From positions 286,001-350,000 of the forward strand of contig NZ_CP030032.1 in the NCBI RefSeq assembly GCF_003258315.1: a DNA stretch of 64,000 nt, read 5' to 3'. This DNA comes from Bradymonas sediminis (GTDB lineage: Bacteria; Myxococcota_A; Bradymonadia; Bradymonadales; Bradymonadaceae). A program made the translations under genes and the position numbers. Positions 17,744 to 28,383 of the stretch are shown piece by piece (position 1 is the first letter of the stretch; each line of letters begins with the position of its first letter). The notes beneath the pieces are model-generated. The model searched no databases. It was not told where the DNA came from and saw only the letters and a program-made list of their open reading frames with translations.

Positions 17744-18904
17744 GTGGTTTCATCAAAGCAAGCGAATTCTGGGGCATCGGCGGTCCAAGTCCGGCCGGTT
17801 CGCTCCAAGGCAGATCGGAAACAATTTATTCGCCTCCCTCATCGACTCTACGCCGACGACCCGAATTTTCGCGCGCCGCTCGACCTGATGGTGCGCGAGA
17901 TGATGTCGCCGAAGCATAACCCCTGGTTTGAGCACGGCGAGGCCGAGTTCTTCATCGCTGTGCGCGATGGCGAAGTGGTCGGACGAATCAGCGCGCAGGT
18001 CGACCACAGCCATATCGAAAGTTACGACGATGGGACGGGGTTCTTCGGCTTTTTCGAATCGGAGGACAACGCGGACACCGTGAAGGCCTTGCTCGACGCC
18101 GCCGCGGGATGGTGCTCGATCAAGGGCATGTCGAAGATGCGCGGGCCTTTCACCCTCTCAATCAACGAAGAGTCGGGCTTTTTGGTCGAGGGCTTCGACT
18201 CCCCCAACTATATTATGATGCCCCACGGGCGCCCCTATTATGACGGCCTCGTGAAGGCGGCTGGGTTCGAGAAGGCGATTGACCTTTTTGCCTGGCGCTT
18301 CAACCGCGAGACGCTCCCCGAGCACGCCTTCGAATTGTCTGAGATGGCGCGCGAGCACCCCGGCGTCACCATCCGAAACGTCGATATGAAGAATCTAGCG
18401 CGCGACGTCCGGATCATCATGGATATCTATAACGACGCCTGGAAGGATAACTGGGGATTCGTCACCCTGACCGAGGCCGAGCTCGATAAGTTGGCGCGCG
18501 AGTTCAAGCTCATCGTCGACCCCGAGATGTGCATGATCGCCGAGGTTGAGGGCAAACCGGCTGCGATGGTGGTGGCGCTGCCGAATATCTTCGAGGCCTT
18601 CGAGGGGCTCGACGGCAGCCTGCTCCCCTTTGGTTGGGCGAAGGTTTTGCACCGGCTCAAGGTCAAGCATCCGAAGAGCTTTCGGGTCATTCTTCTGGGC
18701 GTGCGCGAGGAGTTTCGGCGCATCGCGTTCGGCGGGCTGAGCGTGCTGCTCTACACCACCATCTATCAGCGGGCCTACGACAAGGGCTATGTGGAGGCCG
18801 AGGCCGGCTGGACTCTTGAGGATAATCGGGCCATCAATCAGGGCATGAAGTTGATGGGCGGCGAGCAATATAAGACCTACCGACTGTACGAGAAAGAGAT
18901 TTAA
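17744..18904 (+). CDS. bcerS: Bacterial ceramide synthase-like GNAT-fold acyltransferase
   Basis: Protein of 386 residues with a GNAT-like C-terminal half (roughly 200-370). The GTG at 17744 is preferred because GGAGG sits at 17734-17738; a TTG at 17729 would add five residues. Recognisable segments are QFIRLPHRLYADDPNFRAPL near the N-terminus, GFLVEGFDSPNYIMMPHGRPYY in the middle and YNDAWKDNWGFVTLTEAEL. From memory, proteins of this kind include the Caulobacter ceramide synthase bCerS, which N-acylates 3-ketosphinganine or sphinganine. The context (Spt, ACP and a CerR-like reductase) supports this. It was long annotated only as N-acetyltransferase. The next gene starts four bases after its stop. 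Confidence 0.8.
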   Translation: MVSSKQANSGASAVQVRPVRSKADRKQFIRLPHRLYADDPNFRAPLDLMVREMMSPKHNPWFEHGEAEFFIAVRDGEVVGRISAQVDHSHIESYDDGTGFFGFFESEDNADTVKALLDAAAGWCSIKGMSKMRGPFTLSINEESGFLVEGFDSPNYIMMPHGRPYYDGLVKAAGFEKAIDLFAWRFNRETLPEHAFELSEMAREHPGVTIRNVDMKNLARDVRIIMDIYNDAWKDNWGFVTLTEAELDKLAREFKLIVDPEMCMIAEVEGKPAAMVVALPNIFEAFEGLDGSLLPFGWAKVLHRLKVKHPKSFRVILLGVREEFRRIAFGGLSVLLYTTIYQRAYDKGYVEAEAGWTLEDNRAINQGMKLMGGEQYKTYRLYEKEI

Positions 18905-18907
18905 GCC

Positions 18908-19894
18908 ATGCGCGTTTTTCTGAGCGGAGCGACCGGATTTGTCGGCTCGCATATCGTAGAGTGCCTGGTCGACGCCGGGCACCAACCCATCTGTATGGTG
19001 CGAAAAACCTCGAATACCGCGCTGCTCAAAAGCCTCGGCGTTGAGACGGTGGTGGGCTCGCTGACCGACCTCGACCTCGAGCGCGTCGCGGAAACCCTCG
19101 CCGAAGTCGACGCCGTCGTGCATGTCGCCGGCGTGATCAAGGTGCGCGATACCGACGATTTTTATCGCATGAACGGGGACGCCAGCGGCGAGCTCGCGCG
19201 ACTTGCGCACGCGGCGAATCCGAACCTCAAGCGCTTTATCTATATGTCGAGCGTGAGCGCTCAGGGGCCTTCGGCGGGCGACGCGCCGCGCGCGCTGGAC
19301 GAGGCGCCGGCGCCGGTCAGCCATTACGGGCGCAGCAAATTGGCGGGAGAGGTCGCGGTGCTGGAATTCGCCGACCGTATGCCCGTGACGATTTTTCGAC
19401 CGCCGCCCGTCTATGGCCCGCGTGACTACGAAATGCTCGCCGCGTTTAAGATGGCGAAATACGGGCTCGCCGCGGTTTACGGCGACGGCTCCGGGCTGCT
19501 CAGTCTTATCTACGTTGAGGACCTCGCCGGCGCGGTGCTCAGCGCCCTTGAGGTCGAGCACCCAAGCGCGGCGGTCTTCACCATCGACGACGGCGCGGTT
19601 CACACCTGGGAGAGTCTGACGCGCGACTTCGGCCTGGCGATGGATAAATCGCCGAAGCATATTCGCCTGCCGCGCACGGTATTTCGGGTGGCCGGCGCCA
19701 TCAGTGAAGAGTTCGGAAAGCTCACGCGCAAGGCGACGATCTTCAATCGCGATAAGGTCACCGAGATGTCGCAGGAGAGCTGGATTTGCGGACACGAGGC
19801 GCTCAGCGAGACCCTCGGCTGGCAGCCGGAGTGGCCGATCGAGCGCGGCGCGCGTCATACCGCCCAGTGGTATTTGAAGAACGGGTGGCTCTAA
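18908..19894 (+). CDS. cerR: CerR-type NAD-dependent epimerase/dehydratase
   Basis: Extended short-chain dehydrogenase, 328 residues. The Rossmann motif GATGFVG is at residues 7-13, and the catalytic S114/S115, Y140 and K144 (HYGRSK) are present. It is translated right after the ceramide synthase-like gene. In Caulobacter the reductase CerR, of this same superfamily, reduces oxidised ceramide, so the same role is likely. A different sugar-nucleotide or sterol substrate cannot be excluded from sequence alone. It converges with the aro fusion gene, nine bases away. Confidence 0.8.
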   Translation: MRVFLSGATGFVGSHIVECLVDAGHQPICMVRKTSNTALLKSLGVETVVGSLTDLDLERVAETLAEVDAVVHVAGVIKVRDTDDFYRMNGDASGELARLAHAANPNLKRFIYMSSVSAQGPSAGDAPRALDEAPAPVSHYGRSKLAGEVAVLEFADRMPVTIFRPPPVYGPRDYEMLAAFKMAKYGLAAVYGDGSGLLSLIYVEDLAGAVLSALEVEHPSAAVFTIDDGAVHTWESLTRDFGLAMDKSPKHIRLPRTVFRVAGAISEEFGKLTRKATIFNRDKVTEMSQESWICGHEALSETLGWQPEWPIERGARHTAQWYLKNGWL

Positions 19895-19903
19895 GCGCCG
19901 CTT

Positions 19904-21895
19904 CTACTCCCCGGACCCTCGCCAAAACACCCGCTGCGCCTTGGCCTGCGCCTCGAAGAAGACGTCGCCGTTCCAATGCGCGTCGGCGCAGTCGGGCTTC
20001 TGAGCGACCGAGTTATAATGCAGGTCGAGCCAGATATCACAGCCCGGGGCGCCATCGGCGATGCCGGGCCGCGGGCCCGCGGCGTTGATGACCAGATGCA
20101 CCCGCTGGGCGGCCGGCTCGCTCGCGCTCAGCTTCCACCCCTCGCGCGCGCTCGCGTGCTCGACGAGCTTCCAACCCGCCGCGTCGATCGCCCGCAGCAC
20201 CGCCGGAGACACGCCGCCGCGCCCGATGACCGAGACCGTAAGCGGCGCGTCGGGCGAGGCATTTGCGAACGGCTCTTCCTTCATAATCTCGCGCAACGTG
20301 GCCAGCATGCCGAACTCGTCGGTGTCGCGTCCGACCCAGCCGTCCTGGGTGCGTCGCAGGGTATTGAGCGGAGCATCGGCGCTATCCTTTACAATGCGCT
20401 GCATGCGCCGCTTTAGCGGGGCGGTCACCGACAGCCCGCGCAACCCGAGCTCTTCGAATAGACCAAACGCCTCGTCGAGCGCGACATCATCGTCGTCGCG
20501 CCCAAGCTGGATCTTCAGGTAACGGGTGGGTTCGCCCGACGCGATGGCCGCCTGGGTATGCCACCAGTCGCCGACGCTTCCGCTGACCGGGTCGCCGATA
20601 AGTCCATCGAAAGATTCGGTATGATTGGGCGTCGTCGTGGGATTTAATCGCGCGAAATGCGGCAGCCAATCCTGTAAATCCATGGGCGAGGGCGCAGCAG
20701 TGGGTGGCACCGAGCTGGCCGGAAGCCGCGTCGCGCGCAGCCCCACGGGAAGATAATTCGACGCGTTCTCAAGGGCGAGTCCATTGGCCGGGTTGCTGAG
20801 GATCGGGCGAGTCCAGGCAAAGCGCGCCCCCTGAGGTAAAAACGTGGTCGGGTATCCCGCGCGTTGCAGCGTCGTCGCGATCTCGAAGCATCGGCGAAGC
20901 TCCGCGAAGGAGGTCGGCGTCGGGGCGTATTTCAGGCGGATATGCGGCGCCCAGGCAGGGTGCTCGGCGCGCAGCTGCGCTGCTTCGGCGAGCAGCCGGT
21001 CGGCGGCGGGGTGCCCGATTCCCGGCGGGTGCGCCGACAAAAAGAGCGGGCGGGGCGCGACGCGCTCGAGCGTCTTCGCCCGACGCTGGTCATCCAAAAA
21101 TTCGAGGTCGATATCGATGCTATGCGTATTCGCGCGCCCGGCGATCTCCTCAAGCCACTCCGCCGACGCGCTCCTCAAACTCGCCAGCAGCGGCGCGGCG
21201 CCTGGCTCGCATTGGGTCGCGAAGTCGGCGCAGAGGTCGCTGCGAATCTCGACGCCGCCAAGCCCCAGTAGTTCGGCGTCACGCATCGCGCGCTCGAGCT
21301 GTGCGGCCGAGGCGGGCACCAACCAGGAGCGCCGGGCGATCGCCGAGTGGCGCGCATCGAAGGTCCAGCGGATAGAATCCGCGAGCATCCGCGCGGCCAA
21401 CTCCGGCGTGCGGGCGCGCGAGATGCCCACGAATAAATGCGCGACCGCGGCCCACGCCGGCTCGCGCGTCTCGCGCATCCAGCGCACCTCTTCTTCAAAG
21501 CTCATCGCATCGCGAAGCCGCGCCCGGGCGGCCTTCGCCTCATCTTCCCACCCGTCGCGCCACAGCCAGACAAAGAGCGGGTTGACCACGAGGTCCTGCG
21601 CCCGGGGCATCGCGCATCCCGCCCCCGGAGCGATGATGGTCCGGGGCGCCGACGTGTTCAAAAGGCGGCGCAACGCTTCGGACTCGATGCGCCGAAAGGT
21701 CGCCTCATCCTCGGCGATGATGGCGGCCGGCGTCTTTCCGGTGACACGCTCGATCTCGGCGTCGAGATCGACGAAGGACCAGGCGCCTGCGTGACTTTCG
21801 GAGAGCATCTCGGCCAACCGGGGCCCCAGTGTGGTCTTGCCGGTGCCGCGGTGACCTATCAGTAGAATCGGAGTGGCCGAATGAGGGGTGTTCAT
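19904..21895 (-). CDS. aroKDE fusion: Trifunctional shikimate kinase / 3-dehydroquinate dehydratase / shikimate dehydrogenase
   Basis: A 663-residue protein with three shikimate-pathway domains in order. Shikimate kinase (about 1-180) has P-loop GHRGTGKT (14-21), DLD (43-45) and FRRIE (67-71). Type I dehydroquinate dehydratase (about 185-390) has VEIRSD (215-220), H289 in LSAHPPG and the Schiff-base lysine K322 in RLKYAPTP. Shikimate dehydrogenase (about 430-663) has SVTAPLK with K495, N511 in PLNTL and D526 in RDTDEFG. In the last domain the substrate-binding SxS motif is reduced: S440 remains but the second serine and the proline are replaced. The domain order is that of the C-terminal half of fungal AROM. 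The ATG at 21895 is preferred because the P-loop then starts at residue 14; a GTG at 21940 is the alternative. Confidence 0.88.
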   Translation of the reverse strand: MNTPHSATPILLIGHRGTGKTTLGPRLAEMLSESHAGAWSFVDLDAEIERVTGKTPAAIIAEDEATFRRIESEALRRLLNTSAPRTIIAPGAGCAMPRAQDLVVNPLFVWLWRDGWEDEAKAARARLRDAMSFEEEVRWMRETREPAWAAVAHLFVGISRARTPELAARMLADSIRWTFDARHSAIARRSWLVPASAAQLERAMRDAELLGLGGVEIRSDLCADFATQCEPGAAPLLASLRSASAEWLEEIAGRANTHSIDIDLEFLDDQRRAKTLERVAPRPLFLSAHPPGIGHPAADRLLAEAAQLRAEHPAWAPHIRLKYAPTPTSFAELRRCFEIATTLQRAGYPTTFLPQGARFAWTRPILSNPANGLALENASNYLPVGLRATRLPASSVPPTAAPSPMDLQDWLPHFARLNPTTTPNHTESFDGLIGDPVSGSVGDWWHTQAAIASGEPTRYLKIQLGRDDDDVALDEAFGLFEELGLRGLSVTAPLKRRMQRIVKDSADAPLNTLRRTQDGWVGRDTDEFGMLATLREIMKEEPFANASPDAPLTVSVIGRGGVSPAVLRAIDAAGWKLVEHASAREGWKLSASEPAAQRVHLVINAAGPRPGIADGAPGCDIWLDLHYNSVAQKPDCADAHWNGDVFFEAQAKAQRVFWRGSGE

Positions 21896-22095
21896 AAGTA
21901 GTTTGGCGCTGAGTTGTCGATGAGTTGCTTCGATAAACACGCCGCTGCATAGCCCATTTGGGCCGAATTTCGAACCCGCGGGGCGCGCGGTGCCGAATCG
22001 CTGGCGCGGGGTGTTCTGGGCGGCGTGCTCTGGTATATGTAGCGCCAGTCGCCCGGCGCCAATTGCTGCCGAAGTCTATCCCGAAAGCCATCGAA

Positions 22096-22536
22096 ATGAA
22101 TATGCAAAAGCCCCTTGATGATGTGGCGCGCCGAAACGGCTGGTGGGTCGTGGCGGGGTTTGTGGGGCTGGTCGCCGGGGTGTATTTGCTGCCTCTGTCG
22201 CCGCTCAACGACGCGCCGCTTTGCCCCTTTCGCCACTTGACCGGCTATAGCTGCCCGGGGTGCGGGATGACGCGGGCGTGCGTGAGCCTCGCCCACGGCG
22301 ACCTGGGCGCCTCGTTTCATTTTCATCCCCTGGCCGGGGTGCTCGTCCTGGCGTTTGGGGCCTATGCGCTGGTTCGGCTCTTCGACAACCTCAAGGGGTA
22401 TCGCGTCGAGCTTCCTGGGCGGGCCTGGGCGCGGGCGAATTCGCGCCGCCTGGCCGGGGCTTCACTGGCGATCGTGCTGGGGTTCGGGGGAATTCGTCTT
22501 TTTCTGGAATTGATCGGATTCTTGACGCCGGTGTAA
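22096..22536 (+). CDS. DUF2752 membrane protein
   Basis: Membrane protein of 146 residues matching the DUF2752 pattern CPFRHLTGYSCPGCGMTRA followed by the HPLA segment. Three hydrophobic stretches are visible (about 15-35, 70-95 and 120-142). The function of the family is unknown; the paired cysteines could bind metal or form a disulphide. A second in-frame ATG at 22102 is possible. It is divergent from the aro fusion. Confidence 0.85.
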   Translation: MNMQKPLDDVARRNGWWVVAGFVGLVAGVYLLPLSPLNDAPLCPFRHLTGYSCPGCGMTRACVSLAHGDLGASFHFHPLAGVLVLAFGAYALVRLFDNLKGYRVELPGRAWARANSRRLAGASLAIVLGFGGIRLFLELIGFLTPV

Positions 22537-22642
22537 TGTAGGACTAGCAATGGTAGTGCTGTCACGCCAAATGACTTGACTAAAATTATCAGCCTGAGAC
22601 TGCGATTTGCGGGCTGAATAGATGCTGAAGGGAGTGTTGGAA

Positions 22643-24787
<2,145 letters not shown>

Positions 24788-24818
24788 TTTGAGCCCGCGT
24801 TGAGCACCCCGCGCATCC

Positions 24819-24877
24819 ATGCGCCCGCAGAGTCGTCCGGCCCGAGAGGCCCGCGACTTTCCGGGCGCATTTTTTTT
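24819..24877 (+). terminator. Terminator of the OmpA-family gene
   Basis: ATGCGCCCG (24819-24827) pairs with CGGGCGCAT (24862-24870), an inner AGTCG/CGACT stem sits between them, and eight T residues follow. Confidence 0.8.
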
Positions 24878-24953
24878 GGAATTAGCGTATGAAGGGGGCG
24901 TTAAATAGCTTTAGAGATCACGACCCCGATTCAAGGCAACACGAGGATAGAAG

Positions 24954-26384
24954 ATGGCGAAAGCGCGCGCGGTATATGTCTGTCAGAGCTGTGGATACGA
25001 GCATGCGAAGTGGTCGGGGAAGTGCTCGGGGTGTGACGAGTGGAACTCCCTGGTCGAGGAGACGCGCGGCGGTGAGAAGCCGGCGTCGTCGCTCAAATCC
25101 GGGCCAAGCCTGCGCGCCGGCTACGGCGCCGAGGGCGGCATGGAGCCGGTGCGCATGGCCGACGTCGAGCTGGTGGAGCATAACCGCATCAACAGCGGCA
25201 TCTCGGAGTTTGACCGGGTGCTGGGCGGCGGGTTCGTGCCCGGCAGCGTCGTGCTCCTGGGCGGCGACCCGGGCATCGGCAAATCGACGCTCGCCCTGCA
25301 GGTCGCCGGCGATTTTGCCGGGCGTGGCCTCGACGTGCTGTATGTCTCCGGCGAGGAGAGCCTGTCGCAGCTCAAGATGCGCGCCCAGCGCCTGCGCATC
25401 GAGGCCGATAATGTGTGGGTGGTCGGCGAGACGAGCCTTGAGCGCGTCGAGCAACGCCTGCGCGATAAGAAGCCCGATATGATGGTCATCGACTCCATCC
25501 AGACCATCGCCACCGACCAGCTCACCTCCTCGCCGGGCAGCGTCGCCCAGCTTCGCGCGGTCACCAGCGCGCTGACCCAATCGGCCAAGGGGCTCAATAT
25601 CCCGACCGTGCTCATCGGCCACGTCACCAAAGACGGCGCCATCGCCGGCCCCAAGGTCCTGGAGCATATGGTCGACACCGTCCTGTATTTCGAGGGCCAA
25701 CCCGGCATGAATTATAGGGTGCTGCGCGCGGTCAAAAACCGCTACGGCTCCACCAACGAGATCGGCGTCTTCGAGATGCGCAGCACCGGGCTCAAAGAGG
25801 TGCATAACCCCTCGGCGATGTTCCTGGCCGAGCGCCCCGACAACGCCTCCGGCAGCGCCGTCGTCCCGATCGTCGAGGGCACGCGCCCCTTGCTCGTCGA
25901 GATCCAGGCACTGGTCAGCCCCAATAACTATGGCCCGCCGCGCATCACCAGCATCGGCGTCGACCAGACCCGCGTCATGCTGCTCTTAAACATCATCGAG
26001 AAGCGCACCGGCCTCAAAATCGCCGGCCAGGACGTGTTCGTAAACGTCGCCGGCGGCGCCCGCGTTAATGAGCCCGCCGCCGACCTCGGCATCGCCGTCG
26101 CGCTCCTGTCGAGCTATCTCGACCGCCCCGTCCCCGGAAACCTCGTCGTCTTCGGCGAGGTCGGCCTCACCGGCGAAGTGCGCGCGGTGCCCCAGGCCGC
26201 CGGGCGTCTGATCGAGGCGAAGAAGCTCGGCTTTGAGCGCGGGATGCTGCCGCGCGGAAACGTCCCTGCGATCGAGGAGGTCACCACGCCCGAGAGCGCG
26301 CCGTTCGACGGGTTTAAGTTGGAGTTCGCCCGCACGCTCGCCGACCTGATTCGGGAGGTGTTTGGGGCGGATGTGTTGAGCTGA
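24954..26384 (+). CDS. radA: DNA repair protein RadA (Sms)
   Basis: RadA, 476 residues, a DnaB-like branch-migration helicase in homologous recombination. An N-terminal C4 zinc finger (C10, C13, C24, C27) is followed by the RecA-like domain with Walker A GGDPGIGKST (103-112), Walker B MMVIDS (176-181) and the RadA-specific KNRYG motif (261-265, normally KNRFG). The Lon-protease-like C-terminal domain is complete. Just after it comes the 65-bp repeat array. Confidence 0.97.
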   Translation: MAKARAVYVCQSCGYEHAKWSGKCSGCDEWNSLVEETRGGEKPASSLKSGPSLRAGYGAEGGMEPVRMADVELVEHNRINSGISEFDRVLGGGFVPGSVVLLGGDPGIGKSTLALQVAGDFAGRGLDVLYVSGEESLSQLKMRAQRLRIEADNVWVVGETSLERVEQRLRDKKPDMMVIDSIQTIATDQLTSSPGSVAQLRAVTSALTQSAKGLNIPTVLIGHVTKDGAIAGPKVLEHMVDTVLYFEGQPGMNYRVLRAVKNRYGSTNEIGVFEMRSTGLKEVHNPSAMFLAERPDNASGSAVVPIVEGTRPLLVEIQALVSPNNYGPPRITSIGVDQTRVMLLLNIIEKRTGLKIAGQDVFVNVAGGARVNEPAADLGIAVALLSSYLDRPVPGNLVVFGEVGLTGEVRAVPQAAGRLIEAKKLGFERGMLPRGNVPAIEEVTTPESAPFDGFKLEFARTLADLIREVFGADVLS

Positions 26385-26402
26385 GGGGGAGGGCGCAATC
26401 TT

Positions 26403-26716
26403 ATCCGGAGCAAGGGCATCCTGCCCTTGTTCGCCGCAGCGCGGCGAAAGGCGGTGGAGGTCGTTAAATCCGGAGCAAGGGCATCCTGCCCTTGTTCGCC
26501 GCAGCGCGGCGAAAGGCGGTGTAGGTCGTTAAATCCGGAGCAAGGGCATCCTGCCCTTGTTCGCCGCAGCGCGGCGAAAGGCGGTGTAGGTCGTTAAATC
26601 CGGAGCAAGGGCATCCTGCCCTTGTTCGCCGCAGCGCGGCGAAAGGCGGTGTAGGTCGTTAAATCCGGAGCAAGGGCATCCTGCCCTTGTTCGCCGCAGC
26701 GCGGCGAAAGGCGGTT
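26403..26716. repeat. Five tandem 65-bp repeats after radA
   Basis: Units start at 26405, 26470, 26535, 26600 and 26665, exactly 65 bases apart and almost identical; the last is cut after about 50 bases. Each unit holds two hairpins, CAAGGGCA-TCC-TGCCCTTG and CGCCGC-AGC-GCGGCG. There are no unique spacers, so this is not a CRISPR array. The last unit runs into GGCGGTTTTT, so the array may also end radA transcription. Confidence 0.95.
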
Positions 26717-26781
26717 TTTCCATACATACCGTGGAACCCCATCTCGTAGTTTTCCCCAAGGCGTTCAACTCCCCATCCCCC

Positions 26782-27243
26782 TCAAAGCCCCAGGCTCTTC
26801 AGCCGCGCGATGGTCTGCTCGGCGTCGCGGTGGAACACAAAGACGCCGCCCCGGGCTTCCCACGGTTTTTTGAGCCGCCGGCGGTCATCGACGATCAGGT
26901 GACCGGGGGCCGACCACCTGGGTTTGTCCTTCGACCAGCAGGTTATGACCTCGACGTCGCGGCTGAGCATGCGCGCCACCCAGCGCCGCTTTTGCGCCTC
27001 GGCCCAATCGCCGCGCGGCAGCCCGGTGAGGATGGTCGGCTCGTAGGGCGCGCAAAAATCCCACAGCAGTTGGGCGTCCACCATCATCTCAAGCGTGCCG
27101 AAAAAGTCCTCGTGCCCGGCCACCGCTCGCCACATCCTCCCCGTCGACATCTGGTCAGGCCGCTTGCCGGTGAGCGCCTCGACCCCGCGGTCGAAATCGG
27201 CGAGCACCCCGTCTAGATCTAGAAAAAGCTTTGTGATTTCCAT
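26782..27243 (-). CDS. HAD-superfamily phosphatase, 5'(3')-deoxyribonucleotidase-like
   Basis: Small HAD protein of 153 residues. Motif I is FLDLDGVLADFD (residues 7-18), motif II is the T of ILTGLP, and motif III/IV is the lysine region plus LIVDDRRR. The small cap and layout resemble the NT5C deoxyribonucleotidase family, so it probably removes a phosphate from a nucleotide. GGAGG lies seven bases before the ATG. It stands alone between two repeat regions. Confidence 0.8.
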   Translation of the reverse strand: MEITKLFLDLDGVLADFDRGVEALTGKRPDQMSTGRMWRAVAGHEDFFGTLEMMVDAQLLWDFCAPYEPTILTGLPRGDWAEAQKRRWVARMLSRDVEVITCWSKDKPRWSAPGHLIVDDRRRLKKPWEARGGVFVFHRDAEQTIARLKSLGL

Positions 27244-27318
27244 CGCTTGCCTCCGGGGCCGAAGCTAAACGCCCGCGGGGAATGGTTCCACCGGGGGGGG
27301 CGGGGGGATGGTGGTTTG

Positions 27319-27793
27319 AACGCGCCCCGAGGGCTCCTTGCATGACGGTGTTTTAGGGTGTCTCGTGTTGCCCTTGCTCGCCGTAGATTGTGGGCTTCGA
27401 GGGGACTCACCCCCGGCTACAAGGCCGGACTACGCTTCGCTACGTCCGTGGGTAAGGCGTCGAATTATGGACGTTTTGCGCGAACGCCGTCCCACCATGC
27501 GTGCTTGGCAAATCGCGCGCCCCGAGGGTTCCTTGCATGGCGGTGTTTTAGGGTGTCTCGTGTTGCCCTTGCTCGCCGTAGATTGTGGGCTTCGAGGGGA
27601 CTCACCCCCGGCTACAAGGCCGGACTACGCTTCGCTACGTCCGTGAGTAAGGCGTCGAATTATGGACGTGTTGCGCGTCGCGCGAACGCCGTCCCACCAT
27701 GCGTAGCATGGGCCTTGTAGCCGCGCGGTGACCGAAGCGAAGCGTAGGGAGCCCGCGGATCGCGGAGCGCGGATCGCGGATCGCGTCAAACGA
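27319..27793. repeat. Left block of 195-bp repeats (copies A and B)
   Basis: Copy A starts at 27319 and copy B at 27514, 195 bases apart. Both contain the segments CCCCGAGGG, TTTTAGGGTGTCTCGTGTTG, GGCTACAAGGCC and TACGCTTCGCTACG. Copy B continues into a tail with GGCCTTGTAGCC and CGAAGCGAAGCGTAG, the reverse complements of the last two, so each block can fold on itself. CCATGCGTAGCATGG in the tail is a further palindrome. No protein is supported here. Confidence 0.9.
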
Positions 27794-27902
27794 GTCATCC
27801 CAATATTTTGATAGCATTTTTATCGCCAACACCTCGCCATTATTCCGGCAAATCGCTATCGTCGGGCCTCACCATTTGTACATATTCTCATGGAGGAGGG
27901 TC

Positions 27903-28307
27903 ATGTCTTTTACACGATTGCGGTACCATATCGTCTTCGCCACAAAAGCGCGCACGCCGTGGATTTCTGCCGAGGTGGAAGATGTACTTTATCCGCTGCT
28001 CGGCAATCTCACGCGCACGCTGGGCGGCCGGCTAATTCGCGTTGGCGGCGTCGAGGACCACATTCATCTTATCAACGCAATTCCGGCGACGCTGAGTGTG
28101 GCGGACTTTGTGCGCGACTTGAAATCCCGGTCTTCGGCCGCGCTTCACCAACGTTTTGAACACCTGGAATCCTTTCGGTGGCAGCGTGGGTTTGGTTGCT
28201 TTTCGCTCAACCCGATGGATATGGCGGGGATTATTGCGTATGTAGAAAATCAAAAAGAACATCATCGGCGCGAGCGTCTATGCGAGGCGTGGGAGCTCAT
28301 TTCCTAG
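27903..28307 (+). CDS. tnpA: IS200/IS605-type Y1 transposase
   Basis: Single-domain HUH transposase of 134 residues that cuts and joins single-stranded DNA. The HUH motif is H53-I-H55 in VEDHIHLI and the catalytic tyrosine is Y113 in AYVENQKEHH. GGAGGAGG precedes the ATG. The gene is intact, with no TnpB or other passenger. It lies between two nearly identical repeat blocks with internal palindromes, a layout like REP-associated (RAYT) transposases, so those repeats may be its substrate. Length is typical for TnpA. Confidence 0.93.
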   Translation: MSFTRLRYHIVFATKARTPWISAEVEDVLYPLLGNLTRTLGGRLIRVGGVEDHIHLINAIPATLSVADFVRDLKSRSSAALHQRFEHLESFRWQRGFGCFSLNPMDMAGIIAYVENQKEHHRRERLCEAWELIS

Positions 28308-28343
28308 ACACGTCGGGGGTCGCGCGAACGTCGTTGCATCATG

Positions 28344-28382
28344 CGTGGCATGCCGCGCCATGTCGCGCCATGTCGCGCTATG
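28344..28382. repeat. Three tandem copies of a 10-bp unit
   Basis: CGCGCCATGT, CGCGCCATGT and CGCGCTATGT follow each other just after the transposase gene and lead into repeat copy C. Upstream of them (28319-28343) is a diverged copy of the tail of the 195-bp repeat. Confidence 0.8.
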
Positions 28383-28383
28383 T

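Noticed and set aside
18395-19858. A 487-codon open frame opposite the bCerS-like and CerR-like genes
   Set aside because: Both plus-strand genes have clear motifs and starts; the minus-strand reading has none.
20844-21794. Serine/arginine-rich open frame of 316 codons opposite the aro fusion
   Set aside because: Antisense shadow; the fusion protein on the other strand has three recognisable enzyme domains.
26403-26716. CRISPR array after radA
   Set aside because: Units are contiguous 65-bp repeats without variable spacers, and no cas genes are near.
27338-27720. Proteins read from the 195-bp repeats (several frames stay open)
   Set aside because: The same frames recur in each repeat copy because 195 is a multiple of three; there is no ribosome-binding site or family match.
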